Source: Pithys albifrons albifrons (Eukaryota > Chordata > Aves > Passeriformes > Thamnophilidae). From it: a stretch of 64,000 nt of DNA. Under the pieces are notes generated by a model that was given only the letters and a program-made list of their open reading frames with translations, ran no database searches and was not told the DNA's origin. The position numbers were made by a program, and so were the translations under genes. Below are positions 11,109 to 22,500 of this stretch, piece by piece; the stretch's first letter is position 1, and each line of letters opens with the position of its first letter. Location of the stretch: assembly GCF_047495875.1 (NCBI RefSeq), contig NC_092480.1, positions 124,001 to 188,000 on the forward strand, in the 5' to 3' direction.

Positions 11109-13644
11109 TGTATACTCGTGGCAGCATGTTGTCGTTCCTGGGAGCGGCAGGCAGGGCAAGCCCCATCCCCATTCTCTGAATCCCTAAATCCTCGCCGCTC
11201 GTTTCCATGCACTGGGCTGGCGCTCTCCGACTCCATCCCTAGTGCCGATCCCGGGCAGAGTTTCCAGGACTTGCACATAATCAAACAGAAAGAATTGTAG
11301 AAAAGCCCTACAAAGAAACAGATAAGAGCACAACTGCCGTTTATTTAATTTCGATATGGATAAGGGAAGGGAGAGCACCGCCAAGAACTCGATCCTGCCA
11401 GAGATGCTCGGAGCAAACGCGCTTCCAGTGAGAGAAAGGGATTTTCTACAGCTTGGAAAAACACCTGCGCCGGCAGCCTGATTCCTTCCCGGCTTCCAGG
11501 TGTGAATCAACTCCCAGATATTCCATTTTCCTCTCAAATATCCTCAGAACGGGTCCCGCATTTGGCTTCTGCTCCCCCTCTCCTCTATCTCCCTGCCCCG
11601 CTCCCTGCGCTCGGTGTCGCGGTCACACAGAGCAGCCACCGGCTTTGCCTGCACCTTCCTGCCAGGGAAATGGTTTGAATTTCCAGGTAAATTATGATTT
11701 TTATGGTTTACTTTTGTTTCCCCCGATGCGAGCTGCTGGCTGGAAAATGCAGTGGGAGCGGGGAGGAGATGGTGGGACTGGGGATTTACTCCGTAAAAAG
11801 CTGGAGCAGGGACTGTGCTGGCTCAGACCTCACCTGTGCAGTCCTCGCTGCACCAGCAACCCGGTGGCATGTCGGTGTCTCCTTAGGATTCTTAATCTAT
11901 TTTCCTTATATTTTTTATTTAATCGGGTATTTAATTTGGTTTTCTGGCCTTATTAGCATTTCCAGAGGATTTTGGATTATGGGATGCATTGTTTTGTGAG
12001 GGGAAAATGAATCCCAGTTTAATATATAGAATATAGATTATTGAAAAATACATATTTGCTTCCTTTTTGTGGGTTTTTCTTTATTTTTTTTCTTACATGT
12101 AAAATAGTAAATATCATATCATTCATCGTGGGGAGAAAAAACCCCAGCTACCCAGAAAAAGCTTTTATGTGGTGTTTGTAAATATTTCCAGGACAATCAT
12201 TTTCACCAACAAAATGCCACCCACCTCCCTAAAAACGGTGATTCAGGAGATAAACCAACTGCTTTCCTCCTGCAGCCTTGGTGTGGTTTGAAGCAGCTCA
12301 GGCAGTCAAGTGTGGGGTCCAACAAGTCATTTCACATCTCGGACTTGAAATGCTTCTCCCAGCTCTGTGGCTCTTCCCTTCTCGCCCCACTTGCCCGACC
12401 GTGGGCAGGGATGTGATGGAAGCTGTCTCACAATCCTTTCAGTTTGATGCTGTTTTTCCATGTCTGCCCATCAATGATTTTGTTTGTTGTGCCCCATGCT
12501 CATTATCAGTGTTCCCTGGGAGCCTATTTCATTGGGAACTATTACAAATTATACAAAAGAGAAGCTCTACCATGATATTCACATGATAATTTTTTTCCTG
12601 ACCATATTTCCTTTGCTGTTTTCCACAGCCTGCAGAATGGACACAGCTTAGGGCTGGCCTGGCTCTGCTCTGGGGGTCAGTGATGTGCCAGCTCTGTGAG
12701 GCAGGGTCAGATTATGACTCCAAAACCACTCAAGTCTCTGCTGTTCCTCCCCTGTCACTACAGGAGCTCCCTTCACATTGTATTTATGCTGATCAATAAA
12801 ATAAACCCCACGAACACTCATCCATCTTCCTCTCTGTGGTTTTAGGCGCTTTGGATGATATTGAAAGCTACAGTCATATTTAAAACCAAAGCCACCAACT
12901 TCTGCCAACCTCAGTGACAAACATAGGCAGAATGTGAACCCCTCACCTTCAGGGATGTCCCCATCCCAGCTGGACACCAGTGGGGTGCACTGAGCCTTGC
13001 AGGTCACAGGAGGATTTGGGAATGAACAGCTTATCCTGGAAAGTTTGGTGCAAAAACCCCTGAGACGAGGCAGCTGAGGGGAACAGTCACTGCCTGGGCC
13101 ATTCCCTCTGTCCCCTGCCAGCTCCTGCCCCAGCGGGAAGCGATGCCTGCCGGGCATCGCTGGGGTGCAGCTGCTACACAGGCAGGGCAAGATTTTGGGA
13201 AGAGGTTCTTGTGTGTTTGGGTAGTGGAGATGGGCATGGGAAGAAGGAGGGGCTGAGTAGGCATTTTGTTGTTTATTTCAGAGATGTTTTACTCTTAGAA
13301 TAAATGAAAGGAGGTTTTATTCCAGGGTCCTGGCTTTATTCCATTGCAACTGCTGACTTTTTCCTGCTCTGCCCAAAAGCTTGAGGAGTAGGGGAGAGAT
13401 TGCTTAGAGCTGCTACTTTCTCTTTCTCTCTTTTAAAGAATATTTAATGTGTTCATTTTGGAAATGCTGGGGTGGAAATGGCTTGCAGGAAATAATTGCT
13501 GGAAATAGGAAATCTTGGTGAATTTCCTATTTTCAAGAAATTCATTGAAGATTGAATTTCATTAAAATTCTTCAGAGAGTTGTGGTGGTTTTTTTTAAAT
13601 GAAATTGTTTCCTGTTAATTTATTTAACACCTAAGTGGTTAATG

Positions 13645-13666
13645 GGTGTGTGTGTGTGTGTGTGTT
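13645..13666. repeat. (GT)n dinucleotide run
   Basis: About ten GT units, followed by GTTGTTG. Confidence 0.9.
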
Positions 13667-15499
13667 GTTGTTTTCATTTCAGAAAATAAAAAATCAGTGT
13701 ATAAAATCCCTCCATGAACCTTTGCTATTTTCATTTTAAACACTTTCCACTCCGCTGCCCTAAACAGCATCACCTTAATTAACTGCAAACTCCTGCTTGG
13801 ATGGTCTTACTCAGCCTAAAAAGTGGTTTATTTCTGTCTTGGATTTATCTTGTTCCTATGGAACAATAAGCTGAGATGAGACAGTTCCAGGTCCATTGCC
13901 AGGAGTGCCATGGGGTGGGTCAGCTCCTCATAGGATTAATGCAGCAGTAACAATGTTTGGTGAAGGCAGGTGGGTGTAAAGGATGTGTTTAGGAGAAGAA
14001 AGGATGATCTCACAGTGGTCTTTTCTATCTGTGAGGGTACAGACTTTCAAGGAAGAAGTTGGTTTTAATGTAATTATGATCCAGGTTTCTGGCAAGCTGA
14101 GCAAATTTTGTCCCTCTGTTCAGCTACTGCTAAGACCACTCCAGTGCTTTCCTAAGCATGGTATTCCAGGAGCTGTGGATGTTGCTGGCCTTGCTGTGGC
14201 TGCTGGAATAAACCCTGAGGTGCTCCTTAGGACACACACCCTAGCCCAGCTCTGAGGTGTCACCTGCAGCTGACTTGGGATTATCCAAAGCTCTTGCTGA
14301 GCTGTTTGATGTTTCCTTAACATCTGCTGCCTACATGTTTTTGGCTCAGCATCACTTCTGTTCCAGGCAGGCTCAGGGCACAAGCTTTAGCTCCCCCTGG
14401 CCAGCTGTCACCACTGGGGACTCACTGCCTTTACCCATCACTGGGGGTCTGAGCATTCCCAGCTTTTCCTCACACCCCCCCAGACACAACCAGAGTTGGT
14501 CCTTTTTCCACATTCCTGCTTTTTCTCCTGCAGAAGGCACTTAGGTTTGGGCAACAACCAAAATAATAAAATAAAATGTACATTCTTTGTGCCATTATAC
14601 TCTGTTGTAGAACTGACCCTCGCAGGAGTTGGTAACAATCAAATGCTTGTTGGACATTAGAGCTTGCTCAAGCAATCAGTGACTGCAGGAGTTGGACATA
14701 ACCTTGTCTGGTTTAACTTTTGTCTTTAGAGATGCAATGCTGGAACATGGTTTTGAGGTTCTGCCTTATATAATGTTTCTAACTGACCAAGCCATGTTTT
14801 CTGGGGGTCAGCAGCCTGTGAGGCAGCTGTGCATGCCTTTGGTGAGGTGGTGATGCTACTGCAGTAACGTTGATCCCAAGTATAACTGACCCCAGGCCTT
14901 TGACCCCTGAAGGTGGTCTGGGCTGAAATGCTCCCAGAATCTAAAATATTAGGAAATTATGGCACTACAAAGGGCCTGCCAAGTAAATGATGTGAAGTTC
15001 CATTGGATGGTATACACAAATGCCTCTCTGCCCTGTGCTGGACCATGGGACCATGGCAGGCAGTTGTGTTCCAGTTCAATCACTCCCTCAACACTTAATG
15101 CAACATTCAAGGCCTATTTCTTATTTAAATTCCTTGCTTTCCAAATCTGAAAGACATGAAGTCGTGGCCTTTGCTTTTAAGCAGATGGATGCTCATCTTT
15201 GACTTGTATGGTCCCTTTTTGTGCCACCAGATCGCCTGGGTGCAATAGTATTGAGGTAGATCAAAAGATTTTCTTTCCACATATGCTGCAAACAATGTCT
15301 TCTGGGGAGGAAATAAAACAAAACATGAACAGTGTTTATAAAAAAAATCCATCCCTCCCCCAGGTGCACCATCATATACAGGGCTTAGTATTTAAATGCT
15401 TCCTAGAAGTTCATTGTTTTGTTGAAAAAGCCCCAAACAAACACACACCACCCATCCAGAAAGATCCCCCTAATTTATGGGAGCTCTAAAAGGTAGTGG

Positions 15500-16080
15500 A
15501 ATGGCAGAGAGGGAGGAAGGTGATCAATTAAGACATTAAGCATTTTGCACCACATGGATGCATCTGCATGGCAGCCAAATAATAAGGCCATCAGCTCATT
15601 TTCAGGGGGCTGTTGCCTACTTCAACTCAATCCTCAGATCAAAGGGAAAATGTCTGCTTGCATTTTCTAATCAGAAAAGGGATGCTAATTTAGGTTCCTT
15701 AATGTGTGGTGATAAGAGACTTCTTCAATTAACTGGGTTCTATAGCTCACAAAATAAAAAAGGGGGATACAAAGGGAGTCAGGCTGGAAAGGCAGAAGTT
15801 CTCATTAAATCAAAGGTCCAATATTCATTACCTCCAGCATCTGGGGCTAAACACTAAACATGGAGATTTTCAAAGGGGGTTTAATGGGTTAAATTGAGAA
15901 TATAATCTAATTAAAATATTAGATACGAGTAAATAGCTCTTTGATATTCATCTGAAGGTTTCATTAAAATAGACACTTGAGGTTTGTATTAAGGGGGGAT
16001 TATCACTTTTAAGCAGAAACAACAAGTTGAGGTTCCCTAATTAGAAATGCTTCGAAGTGTTAGCGTTCGGTTTAGAAATA
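15500..16080. promoter_or_regulatory. Candidate conserved noncoding block
   Basis: AT-rich, repeat-free DNA with many TAAT cores (CTAATTAAAATATTAG, CCTAATTAGAAATG) and octamer-like ATGCATCTGCAT. It ends where the CR1-derived sequence begins. It resembles long-range enhancers beside developmental homeobox genes. This is inference; no alignment was possible. Confidence 0.35.
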
Positions 16081-16179
16081 AAAAGTAGGAAAGCAGTGAC
16101 TGGCAGCACATGGAACCATTTTTCCAGCCTGGCTGGGGGGGTCTCACCACCTTCTGCAGGGATGGGGTGTGGGGATGAC

Positions 16180-18141
16180 AGTGTGTGTGTGTATCTCTTA
16201 TGGTCTGAGGTCCCAGGTATCTGCTGGGAGCTCAGTACTGCAGAGAAGAGGCAGTCAAGGAGGTTCCTGGAGCATACAGGGGACAATTTCCTTCATCAAC
16301 TGGTAAATGAGCCTACCAGGGGTAAGGCCCTGCTAGACCTGCTGTTACAAACAGAGAGGGGCTGGTGGATGATGCAGTGGTTGGAGGCTGCCTGGGGCAC
16401 AGTGACCATGAAATAACAGAATTTTCAATACTCAGGGATGCAAGGAGAGCCACCATTAAAACCTCTACACTGGACTTCCAGAGGGCAGATTTTGGCCTAC
16501 TCAAAAGACTAGTTCAGAGCATACCCTGGGAAACAACCCTTGAGAACAAGGGGGTCCAGGAGGGATGGGCATGTTTCAAGGAGGAAGTTTTGAGTGCACA
16601 GCAACAGGCTGTCCCAGTGTGCTGGAAGGCCAGCCAGAGGGGAAGACAGCCAGCTTGGTTAAATAGGGAGATTCTGAAGGAAATGAGGGATAAAAAGAAA
16701 GTTTACAGACTGTGGAAAAAAGGGCTGGCTACTTATGAAGAACTTATGAAGATAGATAGGTCATGCAGAAAAAAAATCAGGGAAAGAAAAGTGCAATTTG
16801 AAGTTAATTTGGCTAATTCTGTCAGGGATAACAAAAAGTCCTTCTATAAATACATTAATAGCAAAAGGAGGGACAAGAAAAAACCTCCATTCTCTGTTGG
16901 ACTTGGAGGGAAATACAGTGAACAAAGATGAGGAGAAGGCTGAGGTACTTAACACCTACTTTGCCTCAGTTTTCACCAGTAAGACAGGTGGCCCTCAAGA
17001 CAACTGGCCTTGGAGCTGGTGGACAAGGAGAGGGAGCTGAATACCCCTCCTGTATTCCAGGAGGATATAGTGACTTACTGAGCCAGCTGGATCCTCACAA
17101 GTCTATGGGACCAGAGGGGATCCATCCCAGGGTGATGAGGGAGCTGCAGAAGAGCTTGCCAAGCCACTCTCCATCATCTTCCAATAGTCCTGGCTCTCTG
17201 GGGAGGTCCCAGATGACTGGAGGCTGGCAAATGTCACCCCAATCCACAAAAAGGGCTGCAAGCAGGACCCTGGCAACTACAGGCCTGCCAGCCTGACCTC
17301 TGTGCCTGGCAGGGTTATGGAGCAGATCATCCTGAGTGCAATCACACAGCACCTTCAGGATGGACAAGGGCTCAGACCCAGCCAGCAGGGGTTTAGGAGG
17401 GGCAGGTCCTGTCTGACCAACCTGATCTCCTTTTACAATCAGGTGACCCACCTGGTGGATGAGGTGAAGGCTGTGGATGTGTCTGTCTGGACTTCAGAGA
17501 GGCCTTTGACACTGTCTCCCATAATATACTCCTGGACAAGCTGGTAGCCCATGGCTTGGACAAGTGAGCCTTCTGCTCCCACTGCAGCCTGAGCTGTCTC
17601 TGCTTCCTCGGCCGCCGCTAAGCTGACCTACATTACCCCAAGAAAGGGTGACCCCAATAATGGGGCACAGGCAGCGGCTAAAGGTGAGGAGAAGGGAGGC
17701 TGAGGCAGAGGATGGTCCTGCTGCAGAAGCTGGAGGGGGACATATTCCATGACATGCCACACATGCCCCCTGCAGCCCCACCCACGTTTCCCACATTGGA
17801 AGATGCTTCTTTCACCCAATTTTCACCCAATATTATACACACCATAACTTGCAGCTGCAAACCCAACAGGCTCATTCAGCAGTGGAGTGGGAGGCAGCTG
17901 ATGGTGCAGAGGTTCTGTCTCTCAGGAGGGTCAGGAGGGCTTTAAAGAAGGGCACAGGTCCCATTTTTCCATGATGAAGTGCAGTATGGTGACAGGTTTT
18001 CCCCAAATTAGAATTTGGACAATGCTCTCCGGGACATGGTGAGATTGTTGGGGTGTCTGTGCAGGGCCAGGAACTGGACTGATGATCCCGTGAGTCCCTT
18101 CCAAAGCAGGATATTCTGTGATATTCTAAGATTCTATGAAC
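16180..18141 (+). mobile_element. CR1 non-LTR retrotransposon, 5'-truncated, with decayed pol gene
   Basis: The forward strand encodes CR1 ORF2 fragments in shifting frames. The end of the endonuclease is near 16.25-16.43 kb (RRFLEHTGDNFLHQLVNEPT, then GCLGHSDHE). A linker follows (QPAWLNREILKEMRDKKKVY; DNKKSFYKYINSKRRDKKK), and then reverse transcriptase (LDPHKSMGPEGIHPRVMREL; PASLTSVPGRVMEQIIL; GFRRGRSCLTNL). Frameshifts near 16.9, 17.04 and 17.3 kb and the loss of the rest of RT make it dead. The 3' end is the usual CR1 terminus (GGGCCAGGAACTGGAC at about 18.06 kb, then ATTCTATGA-like tail). Sequence at about 17.57-17.95 kb does not match the pol I expect. Confidence 0.9.
17575..17950. other. 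Unassigned segment inside the CR1 copy
   Basis: CR1 reverse transcriptase stops abruptly near 17.56 kb, just after the sequence for the catalytic-core approach, and recognisable CR1 3' DNA resumes near 17.95-17.99 kb. The segment between is moderately GC-rich. It includes a duplicated TTTTCACCCAAT-like string near 17.82 kb and does not read as reverse transcriptase in any frame. It may be a nested insertion, a deletion scar or a divergent CR1 3' UTR. Confidence 0.5.
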
Positions 18142-18399
18142 TAACCCACTGTAAGGAGGACTGAGGCATCCCAAGGGCTGTAGCAGTTTGGTCAAACTCA
18201 TCAAGGGCTCAATGAAATGGAAGGGACAGGACTTTTCCAGCAATATATAAAATAGCCATAACATAAAAAAGGAAATAAAGTAGCCATTTCAAAGCTATTC
18301 TCCCTCCCCACCATACCTTTCCATTTTTACCTCCTTCAAGGAGACGCAGACCCTTTTCTTGGCCCGAGACTAATTCTCTCTCCCCTCCCATACAAAAAG

Positions 18400-18830
18400 A
18401 GACCTAATAAATTGGATGAAGCAGTTACACATAATAACAAGGTGGTTGGCTAATTTCTTTTTCTTTTAACCATCCTGTTTTCTAAGAGATTTTAGTAAAA
18501 ATTCCCTTGCTGTGCGTTCTAATCACATTTCATGCATTGACTTAATTCATAATTTACTATGTTAAAGAAATGGAACCATCATAAGAAACCCATCTGTTTG
18601 TTGTTATTTTTATAGACTTAATCTGTTAAAAGCTGTTCCCTCTCAAACATGCAGCTCTCAATTACCCTTAGTTACCCAATACATTTTCCAACTGCTTCTG
18701 GCTAATAACAGATTGTCAGCATGACCAGCCAGGACTTGTTTGGAATTTTCTCGTCTCAGATGAACCTTCAAAATTTTTGTCTTAACGTGACAACTATTCA
18801 TTGATAAATAACAGAGTAATAATTGAACAA
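18400..18830. promoter_or_regulatory. Candidate conserved noncoding block between BSX and JHY
   Basis: About 430 bp of AT-rich, complex, repeat-free DNA with several homeodomain-like cores (TTAATTCATAATTTAC, CTAATAACAG) and no open frame. It could regulate BSX or JHY. Function is inferred from composition alone. Confidence 0.3.
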
Positions 18831-19154
18831 TCAATATTGTATCATTACCAAATGCTGTATTCAGTGCTTATTTTTTTCTCTTCCTTACCAGCAATGGCTT
18901 ATTTTTGGTTTTACTTCTGGACAGTCTGCCAATCTCCTCTGCACTTCAAAAAGAAAAATATTGATGGTATTAAAGTCATCATATGAAACAGGACTTAATT
19001 TTTAATATTTTGTAGATGTGTCCATACATTTGACATGCCCCAAAATGATCCAGCTGAGACAAGTCAACAACTGATTAGTTTGACAGGTGCAACTACTAGG
19101 TCAGTTATTTCAAAGAAAAGTATCAGAGGACCATATTTAAAATGTATGCAAAGG

Positions 19155-19160
19155 TTTATT
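19155..19160 (-). terminator. Probable JHY polyadenylation signal
   Basis: TTTATT on the forward strand is AATAAA on the JHY strand, about 180 bp past the JHY stop. More T/A-rich sequence follows directly. Confidence 0.5.
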
Positions 19161-19335
19161 TTATTTTTAAAAAATTAGGTATAGTAGAAGTGAGTCTAAA
19201 ATTCAGCAATGATTAAACTTGAGCCAGTTTGTATTTCAATGGGCTGCTAAATCAGTATGTGATGTCATAGCTCATAATTAAACAATTCTGACATTTTTCC
19301 CTTGAAGATATCCCTAATATTTTCAAATATATCAC

Positions 19336-19539
19336 TTATAAGATATGAAGGGCTTTGAAAGCAGCCACAACTTCCTTCTCCTTCTCGTGTCTACTTCGCA
19401 GAGTTTCCAAGGATGGGATTTGGGGTAAACTGGTTCCATCTGAAGTCTGGGGCAGGACTCCGCCCTCTTTCACCTTCTTGTCTGATTGTCTTGTCATGAA
19501 AGTCTTTGGCCTTGGAATCTTCTTAGCATATTCCAGTGC
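19336..19539 (-). CDS. JHY: JHY last coding exon
   Basis: Begins after TTTTTAG with ALEYAKKIPRPK and ends KEKEVVAAFKALHIL followed by TAA (19338-19336). It is phase 0 at the start, 67 codons plus stop. ALEYAKxIPxPK and the final AAFKxLHI are the most conserved part of the family. Confidence 0.93.
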   Translation of the reverse strand, partial: ALEYAKKIPRPKTFMTRQSDKKVKEGGVLPQTSDGTSLPQIPSLETLRSRHEKEKEVVAAFKALHIL

Positions 19540-22500
19540 CTAAAAATATGAAAACTAGGGTAACAGATTGTGAGGAAACCTGAACAGTATTTCCAAGAAT
19601 GCTTAGGTGGATTTATGTTGAGCCAAATTAATATTTCTCCTAATTCCTGATGTCCTTTCTGGCAGAATTCAATACCTGATGCTTCAGTGGTGACTGCAAA
19701 ACAAGCCACCCCAAGAAGTTTTGCTTTCTGACACCACTACAGCCCACCTCAGACACTGAATCAGTGTTTTAGTTTTAAAAATGAAAGAGCAACACAAGGT
19801 TATAAACATTTATAAACCATCTACTAAGGTTGCAAACACTCTTTTCCAGTCTCATGAAGCTTTTGTGCTCAGGCATATCTTAGGGCAGGGACTTTTGCAG
19901 GCTCACATGACAAGCTCAGGTTCTACTGCATGATAGGCTTAACTATAAAAATTAAAAAGCAAAATGGGAGTATTAAAGTTCTTGTTCCAGGTGTGACTTG
20001 TTTCACTGAAGCTGAGCAGGGCCATGCTGAGAGGGATATCCATCTGGAACCTGAAGGCTGCCTTGCAGAGGGAGTTTGGATTGCAAAAGTCCTGCAACTA
20101 AGAGAACCCTGGTTCAGCCTGGGACATCTTTTGGTGTCTGTGTTTGCTGCATGAATTGGGAAACACCTGCTACGTCTCAAGTGGCAGCTGCATTGTCTCA
20201 TATTCTTGGTGAGTGTGTGGGAAGTCTTCTAAGGAATCCAAAGCCCTTTTGACAACCAGAGAACACAGATTTCTCTCTCCGTGGTTCATGTGAAGTTTGG
20301 AAATAAATGCAAGTGACTGAGGAATTCAACTGACATTAAACCCCCCAGCTTTGTTCCCGAAGGCTGCAGGTGTCACCTGTCACCTTGGAGAAACACCTCA
20401 CTAGGCAGGTGAGCTCCTGCAGAACTGATGGGTCCAAGACATTATTTCCAGAGCTTTATTAATACCTGCAGTAAGGAAAAGGTGCTCCCTTGGTTTGCAT
20501 ATGTGTGCCATTGCCATGGAGTCACTCATCGCTCACCTGGGCTATCCCTGGAGGCCAGTGAAGCCTAAAGTGATGTTGTGTGGGCTTGAAAAGTAAGAGC
20601 AATTGCTGCAGGTACAGAACTGATGTGCAAGGAGTTTGTGAGTGAGCCTGAGGGGCAGGTGGATAGTAATTATCTGTGATCCATCACCAGAGAGCACTGT
20701 GCAGGAGTGTGGGCTCAGCAGACCATGTTCCTAAGGGGAACAATCCTTTATTCCTACCCTTTTCAGGAAACCACTGGCTGCTCAAGCCAGGGGGAGTGGT
20801 GGGAGCTGGGACAGAGAACTGCTTCATTTCTACTTGGAACACTTGTGGAGAGCAAAGCAGGTGCATGAACTGAGGGCTGGTCCCGGCCAAGAGATCAGCA
20901 ACCCTTGGCAAACAACTACAGGACAAATGCACAGAGGAGCACTCACCATGATCCCATGAGGATCCCATGAGCTGTTAAAAGGAAAATCAAAATGGAAAAA
21001 CTATTTTAGCCTACTCTGAGTTAAACTTATGCATTTCCTCTTCTGTGTGCAAAGCCCAGAACCTCTCCCTTTGTGCATTTTAAAGGTACTGTGTTCTTAC
21101 TTTCTTTCGTGACACTGACGATGTGACCTGGGGTTTTGTAGGTAACCTCTGAACAAAAGTAATATTTTTCATATTGTATTCCTTAATTTGCCTTGAATAT
21201 TCCTTTTGTAGCTTTAATTTCTGTTTCTGAAAAAAAGGAAAAAAGGATGTGTAATTAATGATCCATCAATGAAACACTTTTTCCAACCAGTCTTCCATTT
21301 ACACCCCTGTTGCTGCTTAACCTGGCTATGCCATTGATCTCCCCTCAGCACAACACAACAGGAAACCCTGACAAATGGCACAGCTTTTTTTAGTAGCTTT
21401 TAATTTTTAAGAGCATTTCCTTGGACTGTATCAAGGATGGAGCTCAACAGAAATGGGACAGGTACATCTGATTGTTCTGACACTCTGTCTCCACTTCAAC
21501 AGAGTAATGTGCATCCTGCTATTTTCTGGTGTTCACATTTCTTTTGCTTCCACTCTGAAGGTTGGGCAGACCTTCTACACTGGGAATGACAACACAAATC
21601 AGCCACATGGGTGTATAATTTACTGATGTGCAATTAGCCCTGCTGAATTCTGTGAACTACTCCCTGTTTCTGGAACTATAAAATTAGGGGGTTAAAATTA
21701 CCCACAGTACAGTTGTCTTTCCTTCTATTTGAATTTCCCTTTAGGATCTCAGGCCAGACCTGGAGACAAGGACACAACGTGCCAGACAGTCACAGGTTGC
21801 TTCTCATCAGCGACTCCTCTGCCTAAATTCACTTTGCACGACTGGAAAGCAGAGCAGGTAACAGCAATTACTCACTTTCTCTTTAATTGCTTCGTAGTCA
21901 GGTCCGAGGCCTCCAAGCTTCACGTTCAGATTTATGTAGAGTTTTGTGCTACATGGCTGAAAAACCAACAGCAGTGACGGGTTTTCCCTTACCCGCTTTC
22001 GTAGAGAGCATAATTACAGTAAGTCTTGCAGTGGACACCCAAGGTAAGGGCAGGACTCAACTCACCCTGTTAGGTCTCATTTTAGCTAAGTGGCCAACAA
22101 GGCTGAGTTAATTGCACAAGGAAAATGACACTGTATTTCCTTTGAATCTTGGTGAGAAATTGCCAATTATCCAAATCACAAAGCAGTATTTTCTCAGTCA
22201 AAACTCACCTTTTGTGAGCTTTATTTTTAAACAGCTCCAAGTGACCCTTTTGACTGTTATTAGAGTGAGACTGCAAAGGAACTCTTGTAAGAGAAGCAGA
22301 CACAAAAATCTGATTTTGGTGGTTAAAAAACTAGGCAAATGTTGATAGTAATAGTAAGCTTTTTTGATCTCCAAACTGCAATGGAAAATTGTCCACAGGC
22401 AGCTGAGAAATCCATGCCTTGAACACAGTAAAAGCTTCACAAGTGCACAGGGAAGAGAGGAGTGATGCTGATGCCATTTCAATACTTCATGGCATTGTAC

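Larger units (their letters stand above)
8220..11110. promoter_or_regulatory. CpG island covering BSX
   Basis: GC content and CpG density rise sharply near 8.2 kb and stay high through the BSX exons, both introns and the 3' UTR, falling off after about 11.6 kb. CpG islands over whole gene bodies are usual for developmental homeobox genes that are Polycomb-regulated. The limits are judged by eye. Confidence 0.75.
11120..16100. other. Intergenic DNA between BSX and the CR1 copy
   Basis: No gene found. CpG-rich DNA continues to about 11.65 kb. Past that, the sequence is ordinary intergenic DNA with a (GT)n run at about 13645-13666. The last 600 bp or so is listed separately as a possible conserved block. 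Open frames here are short and unlike any family I know. Confidence 0.6.

Noticed and set aside
17575..17950. A possible LTR or retroviral fragment inside the CR1 copy
   Set aside because: No terminal TG...CA, primer-binding site or target duplication could be seen, so I left it unassigned.
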